From: Candidatus Melainabacteria bacterium
GTDB lineage: Bacteria; Cyanobacteriota; Vampirovibrionia; Obscuribacterales; Obscuribacteraceae
Assembly (NCBI GenBank): GCA_003153555.1
Contig: PLZS01000110.1
Span: 47,506 to 111,505 of the forward strand
Length of the DNA stretch: 64,000 nucleotides
Direction of reading: 5' to 3'
Each line of letters opens with the position of its first letter. The first letter of the stretch is position 1. Position numbers and translations under genes: made by a program. Below the pieces are notes generated by a model that worked only from the letters and a program-made list of their open reading frames with translations, did no database searches and was not told the origin of the DNA. Shown piece by piece: positions 1-8,366 of the stretch.

Positions 1-236
1 CTGTGGCTGCCTATCTCTCAACATCCGTTTCTTCATACACTTCAGCATGCATCAAGTTGGTGCCTCTTGGTCACACTGATGGACAGAAAATTATTTCCAA
101 TCTAGCAGGCGTTGTCGAGTCGGAAGCCGAGGCAATTTGCTTGTCTACAGAGCCGCGCATATCTAGCTTTGCGCCCATGCAGGAATGGGCCTCCTTTGAA
201 CATGAACGACTATATTCCAGGCTGTTTCAATCGTAG
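1..236 (+). CDS. ureF: Urease accessory protein UreF, C-terminal part
   Basis: The gene begins before the window; its last 77 codons are here. UreF is part of the UreD/UreF/UreG chaperone complex that loads nickel into apo-urease in the cytoplasm. The visible part fits the UreF C-terminus: a helix with KLVPLGHTDGQ, then an Ala/Glu-rich helix, then a closing segment with H-E-x-x-x-Y-S-R-L-F-Q-S, close to the HETQYSRLFRS ending of known UreF. Its TAG stop overlaps the AGG of the ureC ribosome-binding site, and ureC starts 8 bp later, so the two are co-translated. ureF directly before ureC differs from the common ureDABCEFG order; ureA/B, ureD and ureG are not in the window and are presumably upstream. 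Confidence 0.88.
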   Translation, partial: VAAYLSTSVSSYTSACIKLVPLGHTDGQKIISNLAGVVESEAEAICLSTEPRISSFAPMQEWASFEHERLYSRLFQS

Positions 237-244
237 GTGAAAGA

Positions 245-1963
245 ATGACCCTCGAAATATCACGAGAAAAATATGTCTCTCTCTATGGTCCAACCAAAGG
301 CGATCGCGTCAGACTCGCTGATACCGATCTGATTATCGAGGTCGAAGAAGATCGCACCACATATGGTGAAGAAATAAAATTTGGTGGCGGCAAAACAATT
401 CGCGACGGCATGGGGCAAGATCCTCATGCAATGAGCAACGAGGGTGCACTCGACCTGGTCATCACCAATGCCTTAATCTTGGATTGGTGGGGAATTTGCA
501 AGGCTGACATTGGCATAAAGGCAGGCAAGATCGTTGGCATAGGTAAGGCCGGTAATCCCAAAATACAGGACGGCGTCACGGACGGAATGACGGTCGGAGC
601 TTCGACGGAAGTTCTTGCTGGAGAACACATGATAGTGACAGCCGGAGGCATAGACACCCACGTCCACTTTATCTGTCCCGACCTCTGCAACACGGCCATC
701 TCAACTGGTCTGACGACATTGTTGGGAGGCGGCACCGGTCCCAATACCGGAACCAATGCCACGACTTGCACACCGGGAGCATGGAACCTTGGCATGATGT
801 ATCAGGCCGCCGAAGCGTTCAGCGTCAATTTAGGTTTTTACGGTAAAGGCAACTGCAGCGGGCCAGAACCGCTCAACGAACAGATCGAAGCTGGCGCCTG
901 TGGTTTAAAAATGCACGAAGACTGGGGCACCACGCCTGCCGTGATCGATAACTGCATCACGGTCTGCGATCATTACGACGTGCAGCCAACCATCCACACT
1001 GACACCATAAATGAGTCTGGGTTCGTCGAAGACACAATTAAAGCCATAGGCGGGCGTACAATCCACGCCTTTCATACTGAAGGTGCGGGCGGCGGACACG
1101 CGCCGGACATCATCAAAATCGCCGGTGAATTGAATGTCCTGCCCAGTTCAACCAATCCAACAAGACCGTTCACAGTTAACACAATCCAGGAGCACCTCGA
1201 CATGCTCATGGTTTGCCACCACTTAAGCAGTTCAGTGCCAGAAGATATCGCCTTTGCCGAATCACGCATCAGAGCGCAAACAATAGCTGCCGAGGACATT
1301 TTGCATGACATGGGTGTGATCTCAATGTTCTCTTCTGACTCTCAAGCGATGGGACGGATAGGTGAGGTAATCATTCGCACATGGCAAACTGCCGACAAAA
1401 TGAAGAAGCAGAAAGGTCCGCTGCCTGAAGACAGCGACCGAAATGACAATTATCGAGCCAAGCGTTATATCGCCAAATACACGATCAATCCAGCCATCAC
1501 GCATGGAATCGCGCATGTCGTCGGCTCAGTTGCAGTCGGGAAATTTGCCGATCTGGTGTTATGGAAACCGCAATTTTTTGGCGTGCGTCCAGAAATCGTG
1601 ATCAAAGGCGGAGCGATTGCCTATGCTCAAATGGGCGATCCAAACGCATCAATACCGACACCGCAGCCCGTTCACCCTCGCCCCATGTTTGGTGCCTTCG
1701 GAAAGGCATTAAATCGAACCAGCATATTGTTCATGTCCGCCGCGGGCATCAATAACGATGTACCTAAGAAGCTGGGACTTTCGAAAGTGGTCGAAGCCGT
1801 TTCTCAATGCCGTTCTTTAACCAAACGCGACATGAAATTAAATGGCGAAACGCCAGTAATAGAGGTAAATCCAGAGACATATGAAGTGCGAGCTAATGGT
1901 GAAGTGCTCTGGTGCGAACCAGCGCAAACTTTGTCACTCGCTCAACGATACTTTCTTTTCTAA
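245..1963 (+). CDS. ureC: Urease alpha subunit (catalytic)
   Basis: Urease hydrolyses urea to ammonia and carbamate; UreC carries the di-nickel site in the cytoplasmic enzyme. At 572 residues it has the normal length. All nickel-site elements are visible: HVH at 139-141, the lysine carbamylated in the family at K222 in GLKMHEDW, the IHTDT histidine, HTEGAGGGHAPD, the flap motif VCHH, and the SSDSQAMGR aspartate near the end of the barrel. A good ribosome-binding site (AGGTGAAAG) precedes the ATG. It lies between ureF (8 bp gap) and ureE (14 bp gap) in one operon. Nothing indicates decay, so the enzyme should be active if the upstream subunits are present. Confidence 0.97.
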   Translation: MTLEISREKYVSLYGPTKGDRVRLADTDLIIEVEEDRTTYGEEIKFGGGKTIRDGMGQDPHAMSNEGALDLVITNALILDWWGICKADIGIKAGKIVGIGKAGNPKIQDGVTDGMTVGASTEVLAGEHMIVTAGGIDTHVHFICPDLCNTAISTGLTTLLGGGTGPNTGTNATTCTPGAWNLGMMYQAAEAFSVNLGFYGKGNCSGPEPLNEQIEAGACGLKMHEDWGTTPAVIDNCITVCDHYDVQPTIHTDTINESGFVEDTIKAIGGRTIHAFHTEGAGGGHAPDIIKIAGELNVLPSSTNPTRPFTVNTIQEHLDMLMVCHHLSSSVPEDIAFAESRIRAQTIAAEDILHDMGVISMFSSDSQAMGRIGEVIIRTWQTADKMKKQKGPLPEDSDRNDNYRAKRYIAKYTINPAITHGIAHVVGSVAVGKFADLVLWKPQFFGVRPEIVIKGGAIAYAQMGDPNASIPTPQPVHPRPMFGAFGKALNRTSILFMSAAGINNDVPKKLGLSKVVEAVSQCRSLTKRDMKLNGETPVIEVNPETYEVRANGEVLWCEPAQTLSLAQRYFLF

Positions 1964-1977
1964 AGTAGGAGTCAAAA

Positions 1978-2415
1978 ATGTCACTTCTCATAAGAGAAAT
2001 CCCCGGCACCGCCTCCAATCAGAAAGCGAACGAATTCGTGCCAATGAAGTGGCATGAGCGCAAACAGCCGCGACGAAAGTATGTCACTGACAAGGGAACA
2101 GAAGTGGATCTGGCGTTGCCGAGAGGAACTATTCTTAGCGACGGCATGATCATCTACGCAAATGATCAAACGATTATTGCCGTCAAGGCAGAGTCCGAGC
2201 CGGTCCTTGTGATCAGACCAATCGATCACTTACAGACTTGCATCGCTGCGCACAACTTAGGCAATTGGCACCGTTCGATGCAGGTCACCGCGGATGGTGA
2301 ACTTATCGCAGAAGAGGACGGACCTCTGCGCGAGCGCCTGCAAAAAATCAACATACCATTCACTAGTGAAACGAGAGTCTTTCAGCCAACCTTGGCTGTA
2401 TCAGCACATGACTAA
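1978..2415 (+). CDS. ureE: Urease accessory protein UreE, nickel metallochaperone
   Basis: UreE binds nickel and passes it to UreG during urease maturation. The 145-residue protein shows the UreE layout: an N-terminal beta domain with KGTEVDLALPRGTILSDGM, then a ferredoxin-like metal-binding domain with the AHNLGNWH motif corresponding to the family GNRH region, and a C-terminal part with VFQP. The His-rich tail found in some UreE proteins (e.g. Klebsiella) is missing; the protein ends soon after VFQPTLAVSAHD. It follows ureC by 14 bp with a TAGGAG ribosome-binding site and closes the recognisable urease operon. Confidence 0.85.
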   Translation: MSLLIREIPGTASNQKANEFVPMKWHERKQPRRKYVTDKGTEVDLALPRGTILSDGMIIYANDQTIIAVKAESEPVLVIRPIDHLQTCIAAHNLGNWHRSMQVTADGELIAEEDGPLRERLQKINIPFTSETRVFQPTLAVSAHD

Positions 2416-2487
2416 TTCCATATTTATAAGCAATTCAGATTTTCCTTACACCAAACAGTTATCCGGCACGATCGGAGAAATTGAAAA

Positions 2488-3045
2488 ATGAACTGTCCAC
2501 ACTGCAGTAGGCTACTCGACAAAATCAATACGTTAATTAATCAACGACCGAATGGTTTAGAGTATGAGCGGACCGAGTATCGATGTTCGCCTGACGACAT
2601 TTGGATTTCTGTTGATGTGCCTCTCTCCAGAATATCCACCCAATCAGCTCATCGTCCCGACAACCTAGCTGGATTGAAGAGACAACTACAACAAATTCAC
2701 ATTCGACAAGCGGACGATTTAAATCAGAAAGTACAGGAGCTGAAACAACTTTCGCACGACTTAGCGCAGAACTCTAAAGCGGACAAGGTGCACTTAAGTA
2801 AACGTATTCGGGAAATCAAAGAAATCCTGTCAGCCTCAGAAACTTCTTTACAGAAGCAACGGCAGTTTTTGCTGGCTTATCTAAACAAGAATACTGCAGA
2901 GATTTTAGATTTAGAACTACAAGGTCCGTCCAGTCTGACTGAAGTTGAACTGCAGGGATTAAAACTATACGAAGATAGAAACAAGAAAGAGCTAGTCGGC
3001 ATTGAATCGCTTTTGGCGATCATACAATCCGAAGCCGAACGGTAG
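2488..3045 (+). CDS. Hypothetical protein with CxxC start and coiled coil
   Basis: Family not recognised. The 185-residue protein opens with MNCPHCSRLL, a CxxC knuckle; a later lone Cys in YRCSPDDIW may help bind a metal, though a full four-ligand zinc ribbon is not evident. From about residue 60 to 130 it is rich in Lys, Gln, Glu and Leu with heptad spacing, so a coiled coil is likely. No signal peptide or membrane segment is seen, so it is probably cytoplasmic. The ATG has CGGAGA about ten bases upstream. It lies 72 bp after ureE on the same strand and could be read from the urease message, but nothing ties it to urease function. Confidence 0.6.
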   Translation: MNCPHCSRLLDKINTLINQRPNGLEYERTEYRCSPDDIWISVDVPLSRISTQSAHRPDNLAGLKRQLQQIHIRQADDLNQKVQELKQLSHDLAQNSKADKVHLSKRIREIKEILSASETSLQKQRQFLLAYLNKNTAEILDLELQGPSSLTEVELQGLKLYEDRNKKELVGIESLLAIIQSEAER

Positions 3046-3119
3046 CTGCGACAATAGGCTTGCAGTTTTGCGTAAAACTTTCACCAGGCGCACATTCAGT
3101 ATTAGTGACAGCATACAAA

Positions 3120-3512
3120 CTACCTCTTGCCGAACTCATTCGGATCGCCGCCAGTGCAAATTCCAATCAACAACATCAGCAATCCACCTTCAATGGCAGG
3201 CACCCAGCCATGGATGGTGAGAGTCTGCGGCATAAAATCCGCCATCAACTTTAGAGTGACCGCGGGCAAAAGCCAAAAACCTAACAACCAGAGCGGCACG
3301 AGAACGAGTAGGGCCATTCCTAAACTCGTAACGGTCAGAACAGCACTGATGGCGATTGCTGTTATTTCAACCAGCCATCCAAATATTCCAAAAAGCGCTG
3401 CGGCCACTAAAACATGAGTGAATCCGCCATGCACATCGATGCCTGGTATCTTCGGAAAAATGAAATAAAAGGCGAGGGCGATCAGCAGCACTCGAAACAA
3501 AATTCTTTTCAC
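3120..3512 (-). CDS. Small four-helix membrane protein, phage-holin-4-like superfamily
   Basis: A 130-residue, very hydrophobic protein with about four membrane segments: 5-20, 32-58, 60-88 and 105-122. The layout and the run VTSLGMALLVLVPLWLLGF resemble the widespread 'mycobacterial 4 TMS phage holin' family (PF04020), which despite its name is a common chromosomal membrane family of unknown role. The assignment is by eye. It ends in GGDPNEFGKR. The gene is converging with the coiled-coil gene before it and is separate from the secreted protein gene after it. No phage genes are nearby, so a lysis role is not suggested. Confidence 0.55.
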   Translation of the reverse strand: MKRILFRVLLIALAFYFIFPKIPGIDVHGGFTHVLVAAALFGIFGWLVEITAIAISAVLTVTSLGMALLVLVPLWLLGFWLLPAVTLKLMADFMPQTLTIHGWVPAIEGGLLMLLIGICTGGDPNEFGKR

Positions 3513-3570
3513 ACGTCTTCCTCTTGAGTTATTTGCTGACTAAAAGCGAGTTTCCACTATTTGTTGCGGC

Positions 3571-4290
3571 CTAAAAATCCTTACTGTGCATTTCGAATTG
3601 CATGCCTAAAGTATCGGTGCGTGCAGTGCCAATATATCCCAGTTTGCTGTTGTGCATTTCGTAGTCGCCGGCCATCGTTTTGGTTATTCTGGTAACCGTG
3701 TTGTCAGGGCGATAAATATCGTATTCGTTTCCAGACACCTTCACCAACTTACCGCGAGCACCGTTGGGGTATGCGACTATAAAGGTGTTGGGAGCAGCCG
3801 GTGCGATGATCGTGCCATCTGCATAACCGCCGACGACCTTTCCACTATTATCCGGATATTTGATCAATGACGCTTCACTGCCATCAATCATCTGCATTTC
3901 AAGCAAGGTGTAAGGCTTGTTTGTCGGCGCTTTCTTATCGTATGGATCGAAATCCTTCGCCGAGAAGACGAACATACTATCCTTGAGCATGCCGCTTGCA
4001 TCCGTGCCAAGCTCTGAAGTTACTGCTTTTGCCAACAGCCGAATCGGGCGAACGCCCTTTTTCTTCGGCGGTGGAGCCACTGTCGAGAGATATGCTTCGC
4101 AAGTTTTGACTGGGTCGGGTGCGGCGGGATCGGCGGCAGCAGCGGGTGTAACGACAGTAGACGGTGCAGCGCCAGTCGTAGATGGCGAAGCAATCGCCTT
4201 AACTTGCTCGGCGGCAAGGACACCAGTTACAGACGCGAAACTTGAAATGAGTGTCAGCGCAGAAAAAACTATCCAACTTGAACGAACCAT
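3571..4290 (-). CDS. Secreted hypothetical protein
   Basis: Not recognised. 239 residues with a clear Sec signal peptide: MVRSSWIVFSALTLISSF, then an A-x-A type cleavage region ending VLAAEQ near residue 27. A low-complexity Ala/Pro/Thr stretch follows (about 30-60). The C-terminal 120 residues look like a beta-rich fold with repeating aromatic and Gly positions (GGYADGTII, YPNGARGKLV, DNTVTRI), somewhat like the YD-type sequences elsewhere in the window. Expected to be periplasmic or exported. The next gene upstream on this strand is far off, so it is likely transcribed alone. Confidence 0.6.
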   Translation of the reverse strand: MVRSSWIVFSALTLISSFASVTGVLAAEQVKAIASPSTTGAAPSTVVTPAAAADPAAPDPVKTCEAYLSTVAPPPKKKGVRPIRLLAKAVTSELGTDASGMLKDSMFVFSAKDFDPYDKKAPTNKPYTLLEMQMIDGSEASLIKYPDNSGKVVGGYADGTIIAPAAPNTFIVAYPNGARGKLVKVSGNEYDIYRPDNTVTRITKTMAGDYEMHNSKLGYIGTARTDTLGMQFEMHSKDF

Positions 4291-4486
4291 TCCGCCTCCA
4301 GCTTTGAAACCAATCTATATAATGCGGATCCAGTATAGAACGGATTTCGAGACGACAGGGATGGCACGATTTGCTCATGCAAGAAAAATGCAAGAATTCC
4401 GCAATTACACTGCAAGAACGCAAGCTTATTATCCTCTCACAAGGTTGAAACACCTCGGCAACTTGGTAGATAAGGGAGCAACAAAC

Positions 4487-4839
4487 ATGGGCGCACAAAA
4501 CGAATCCTTCCCAGAACAAGACGGCAAACGGGCAGCCATCGTTTTGTGTCGCAAACGGATGTACCTGCGCTTAGCGCCATGGCTAATGGGCACAAACACG
4601 CAGATACAAACGACCTTGTTCAAGCAGAAGATGGCTTAAAGAGCCAAGGTCGAACAATCGAAAGTAATCTCGTTCACGGATTGATCACGCATCAAAATGA
4701 TATTAAAGATACACATGCTGAGCGCAATTTCTGGGGTCAAAATCATGGTGGCATCGACACTACTCGCCTTCAGAATTGGAGCAATAGAACAAGTCCAGGA
4801 TTCACCGCATTTGGTGACAACGGGCAGCAGTCTAATTAA
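4487..4839 (+). pseudogene. Small hypothetical gene with probable frameshift at a T run
   Basis: An ATG at 4487 has a good ribosome-binding site (AAGGGAG, 8 bases upstream) and reads MGAQNESFPEQDGKRAAIV, then loses sense. The neighbouring frame, open to a TAA at 4837-4839, holds a natural-looking sequence (VSQTDVPALSAMANG and about 85 more residues). Adding one T to the four-T run at 4542-4545 joins them smoothly as ...AAIVFVSQTDVP..., giving about 117 residues. This is either a consensus error in the assembly or a real frameshift. If neither, a GTG at 4546 could start a 97-residue protein, but it lacks a ribosome-binding site. The product is polar, with no signal peptide; no family recognised. 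Confidence 0.5.
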
Positions 4840-4990
4840 GACGGACGTCCTCGATATAAGTTTTGGCCAGCCGAGCCGGAAAGTGAGAGGAGGACTTGTT
4901 CCTTCCTCGCTTTTCAATTGGGCGCTCCATTTCACTCTGCGACTTAGTCGGCACCGCGATTTAGTGACTCTGAAATAACAGTCTCCAATA

Positions 4991-5710
4991 CTAGTCGGCT
5001 CCACCGATGTAGAGTTGAATCATTTCGTACCACTGCGGCCAATCGTGAGCAAAACCATTCCACTCACGGAAGGCGTGCCAGATTCCCTTCTCCCAAAGCA
5101 AATCGGAGAACCATCTGTTATTGCCAAACAGAGGATCATCATTGCCAATTGGAATGATTAGCTCAAGTTGTTTAATTTTCTCGATATGCTCGTGGTTGTG
5201 AAGACCCCGCAAGAATTCACACGGGCTGCCCTGAGCAATCACGTCATCCATATAGCCATCAGTCCACTCGCGCACGTCATACACACCACTCATGCCTAAA
5301 GCGCGATTGAAGTGCCATGGAAAACGAAGGGCGATGCTCATTGAATGATAAGCACCAAAGCTGCATCCAGTAGCAATTACAAATGAGTTGTCATTCTTTG
5401 TTTGTGTGAACGGGAGTACTTCGTAAATAATGTAATCCTGATATTGCAAGTGGCGTCTGGCACGATCAGTGGCGTTTACGTGCCGGTTAAACCAGCTTTC
5501 GGAATCTACACTGTCAACACAATAGAGTTGAATCCAGCCGTTATCGAGATGCTGTTGGAGCGCCTCATGCATTTTGCGATTTTCCCAGTCGAAGAAACGT
5601 CCTTCCGACGTCGGAAACACAATCACTCTCGCGCCGCTATGACCGAAAACAATCAGCTCCATATCGCGGTTGAGATGGGGACTATGCCACTTATGATATT
5701 CTCGCAACAT
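4991..5710 (-). CDS. Alpha/beta-hydrolase, putative esterase family
   Basis: A predicted serine hydrolase of the 'putative esterase' (esterase D / antigen 85-like) superfamily. With the ATG at 5710 it has 239 residues. The nucleophile elbow is GCSFG (Ser117); likely acid and base are D192 in GNDDP and H222 in GFAHDW. The N-terminal MLREYHKWHSPHLNRDMEL is typical of cytosolic members. A longer frame reaches 5812, but AAGGAA about ten bases before 5710 supports the shorter start and the extension does not look like a signal peptide. It is divergent from the ATP-grasp gene across about 200 bp. The substrate cannot be inferred. Confidence 0.8.
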   Translation of the reverse strand: MLREYHKWHSPHLNRDMELIVFGHSGARVIVFPTSEGRFFDWENRKMHEALQQHLDNGWIQLYCVDSVDSESWFNRHVNATDRARRHLQYQDYIIYEVLPFTQTKNDNSFVIATGCSFGAYHSMSIALRFPWHFNRALGMSGVYDVREWTDGYMDDVIAQGSPCEFLRGLHNHEHIEKIKQLELIIPIGNDDPLFGNNRWFSDLLWEKGIWHAFREWNGFAHDWPQWYEMIQLYIGGAD

Positions 5711-5908
5711 CTGCTTGGATTCCTTATTTTGCCGCCAGATTGTAGCAGCGCCATGCAGAAGTGTACAGGACACGGACAGCTGGCTGATCCCAAGTAGCTG
5801 AGAACGGATCAATTACTTAATTATGTGTATATACTGTTGAGTGCCTTTGCCGGCCAGTCTGCTGCGTCGGCACCTGATTACCACAGCTAGCAAACGACAT
5901 ACGCCTTC

Positions 5909-7066
5909 ATGAATTCAGTTTTCCTTTCACCGAATTTCCCGCCTAACTTTGCCCACTTCTCAACGCAATTGCGCGCCGCTGGTGCCAAGGTGCTAGGTCT
6001 TGCCGACGAGCCATACGATCAATTGAGCTCGGAACTGCGTCACACGCTCACCGAGTATTACCGTGTCTCGGACATGCACAATTACGATGAATTAGTGCGT
6101 GCTCTTGGACACTTTACGCATCGTTATGGAAAGCTCGATCACCTCGATTCACACAACGAATATTGGCTGGAAACTGAAGCGCGTTTGAGAACAGATTTCA
6201 ACATTCCCGGCATCAATCTTGACGACATCAACAAGGTCAAGCGCAAATCGGAAATGAAAAAGGTCTTTCTGGAAGCAGGTCTAAAACCCGCACGTGGACG
6301 GGTTTGTCAAACTGAAGCGGAGTTGCGAGCCTTTATAAAAGAAGTTGGTTATCCAGTCGTAGCTAAACCTGATATCGGGGTTGGTGCCGCTAAAACTTTC
6401 AACATAACTAAAGACGATGATATAGCAGCGTATCTGCGAGATAAGTTGCCCGAAGAGTACATCGTTGAAGAGTTCGTCTCTGGGCAAATTATCACGTTCG
6501 ATGGACTGGTGGATCACAACAACGAAGCCATTTTCACGTCTTCATTGAGATACTCCAAAGGCGTGATGGATGCGGTAAACAACAATTCAGACATCTACTA
6601 CTACACAGTCAGAAAGCTCGAGCCGGCGATCGAAGAGGCTGGTCTTAAGACCCTTAAAGCGTTTGATGTACGTTCGCGCTTTTTCCACTTCGAATATTTC
6701 ATCAAAGAAGACGGCTCAGCCATCCCGCTTGAAGTAAACATGCGCCCACCAGGCGGACTTACCCTGAACATGTTCAACTACATATACGATTTTGACTGCT
6801 ACAAAACCTGGGCACAACTGATTGTTCATGGTGTGTCAAAGCCCATGGGTGAGCGACCATTCTTCGTCATGTACGTTGGTCGAAAAGACCATATCCCTTA
6901 CACACTTACTCACGATCAAGTGCTGGAAACATACGGTCCAATCATGATGCATGAAGAGCGAATCAGCTCCGTGTTCACGGGTGCGATTGGAAACCACGGT
7001 TACATTTTGCGGCACGCAGAATTGAAACCACTTATTGATGCTGCCGAACACATTCAGCAAACCTAA
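5909..7066 (+). CDS. ATP-grasp domain ligase
   Basis: A 385-residue enzyme of the ATP-grasp superfamily, which joins a carboxylate to an amine or thiol through an acyl-phosphate using ATP. Visible features: an N-terminal Rossmann-like preATP-grasp part (MNSVFLSPNFPPNF), a central region with KVKRKSEMKKVFLEAG, the ATP-binding lysine in YPVVAKPDIGVGAAKTF, the EEFVSGQ segment, and the metal-binding EVNMRPPGG near residue 277. The substrate is unknown. It is divergent from the esterase; the pair may act on one metabolite, but this is inferred from position only. It converges on the next gene with a 3 bp gap. Confidence 0.85.
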   Translation: MNSVFLSPNFPPNFAHFSTQLRAAGAKVLGLADEPYDQLSSELRHTLTEYYRVSDMHNYDELVRALGHFTHRYGKLDHLDSHNEYWLETEARLRTDFNIPGINLDDINKVKRKSEMKKVFLEAGLKPARGRVCQTEAELRAFIKEVGYPVVAKPDIGVGAAKTFNITKDDDIAAYLRDKLPEEYIVEEFVSGQIITFDGLVDHNNEAIFTSSLRYSKGVMDAVNNNSDIYYYTVRKLEPAIEEAGLKTLKAFDVRSRFFHFEYFIKEDGSAIPLEVNMRPPGGLTLNMFNYIYDFDCYKTWAQLIVHGVSKPMGERPFFVMYVGRKDHIPYTLTHDQVLETYGPIMMHEERISSVFTGAIGNHGYILRHAELKPLIDAAEHIQQT

Positions 7067-7069
7067 AAA

Positions 7070-7819
7070 CTACTGCCCGAGCGAGTGTGCCCACTCATCC
7101 ATGTTTTGCATGGCGTGGGCAGATAAGGTCACATCATGTTGAGACTTACACACTTTGTAGTTTTTCGGGTACTCGATCTGCACATCGCCAGGCGGCTTAG
7201 CTTTGCAGGACAATATGTCCAGGACTGCGTTTGAGGAATTGTCAGTTCTGGTGTCTATAAAGGCTACTGGGTAACCCGTGGCTAACGGAACAGTGAATAA
7301 CTTCTGCACGAAATGACATATCGTCGGCTGATTTGAAATAAATGGGGCGATCCAATATTTAGACACACGCACGGCAGCTTCCTTTGGTACATCAGCTAAG
7401 GTCCAAGCCGGTTTAGACCTGCTCATATCACCGCGATAGAATTCGTATGCAGTCGTCTGAAGACCTTTATATTTATTTGGTATCGGCACCGACTTTTCGA
7501 CTTCAGCTTCTGTGACATAGCCTTGAGTTATGGTCAGTCCGGTTTTAAGAAATGAAACCATCGAGGTTTCGAAAGACTTTTGCGTGTCGTCTCGATAAAA
7601 TACAACTTTCCACGCTGGGGCAATTGCAACTATTGAGTAACCATCAACTAAGCTGACAGCTTTGACACGATCCTTCGTGAGAGAAACCACCCAACGTCCA
7701 AGAAAATAATGCTTCTGTGTGACGACAAACGTTCCCTCTTTAGCTACCGCATGCGGTGGCATGGCAAATAAGGCAAAGACCACAAAACCAAGGAAACTAT
7801 TTAAAATCCAATTTTGCAT
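7070..7819 (-). CDS. Secreted hypothetical protein
   Basis: Not recognised. 249 residues with a signal peptide (MQNWILNSFLGFVVFALFAM, cleavage near AVAKEG, residue 27). The mature part has mixed alpha/beta character and three cysteines in the last third (TICHFVQ, LSCKAK, KVCKSQH) that could form disulfides outside the cytoplasm. Only 3 bp separate its stop from that of the convergent ATP-grasp gene, and no terminator is visible between them. Confidence 0.6.
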   Translation of the reverse strand: MQNWILNSFLGFVVFALFAMPPHAVAKEGTFVVTQKHYFLGRWVVSLTKDRVKAVSLVDGYSIVAIAPAWKVVFYRDDTQKSFETSMVSFLKTGLTITQGYVTEAEVEKSVPIPNKYKGLQTTAYEFYRGDMSRSKPAWTLADVPKEAAVRVSKYWIAPFISNQPTICHFVQKLFTVPLATGYPVAFIDTRTDNSSNAVLDILSCKAKPPGDVQIEYPKNYKVCKSQHDVTLSAHAMQNMDEWAHSLGQ

Positions 7820-8037
7820 AGCCTGATTGTTGGAGCATTACGAAGGATGAGTTCATTATTTCACAAGTGCAAGATCTTCGTCAGCCGTACGTCGGCATGC
7901 AAATACGGCCGCGAAGTGGATTAAAGAGAGGGCCACTTCTCAAGGCTAGGGCACTGGAATTTAGTGATTTTGCTTGACAGCACTGGAAGTACCACTGCGT
8001 GCTCAAGGACTGCTTTATGAATCAATGGTTTTTAGAT

Positions 8038-8061
8038 GCCGGCTGGAAGCCGGCGCTCCCA
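8038..8061 (+). repeat. REP-like palindrome with GCTCCCA tail
   Basis: A 7-bp stem (GCCGGCT/AGCCGGC) with a GGA loop, followed directly by GCGCTCCCA-type sequence. This is the single-palindrome version of the elements at 12011, 16188 and 57578. Confidence 0.5.
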
Positions 8062-8077
8062 GGTTGAATCCCAATTT

Positions 8078-8341
8078 TTATAGCAGTCGTCGACGACAGC
8101 CAGCGCAGAAAACTCTCAATCCTCGAGGCTTAAAAAATCGCACATCGCCCCACTTTCGACCATCGGCCAAATAGAGCCGATCATCGCTTACACCCCGATA
8201 GGCAATTTTCACCAAACCAGAACAGCAAACGTCATCGACTTCCTCTTCAACGGAAGAGACCGGCTCGTCCTTGTTCTTGATGAACACCGAACGAATCCGG
8301 TTTAGCCAAGCAGGCAAGGAACTCTGACTTTCGTTAACCAA
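8078..8341 (-). CDS. Small hypothetical protein downstream of a histidine kinase
   Basis: A short frame of 87 residues, starting best at TTG 8341, six bases after a GGAG. It lies 25 bp behind the histidine kinase gene on the same strand, so co-transcription is likely. Cys pairs are present: CC near residue 40 and a C-terminal CAGCRRRLL. No family recognised. The 3' end runs close to a REP-like repeat. Existence as a protein is uncertain because of the weak start codon. Confidence 0.4.
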   Translation of the reverse strand: MVNESQSSLPAWLNRIRSVFIKNKDEPVSSVEEEVDDVCCSGLVKIAYRGVSDDRLYLADGRKWGDVRFFKPRGLRVFCAGCRRRLL

Positions 8342-8366
8342 GATCAACTCCCATAATCAATTTATT

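Noticed and set aside
3120..3512. Prophage holin
   Set aside because: The family name includes 'holin', but no phage gene is nearby and the family is common on chromosomes.
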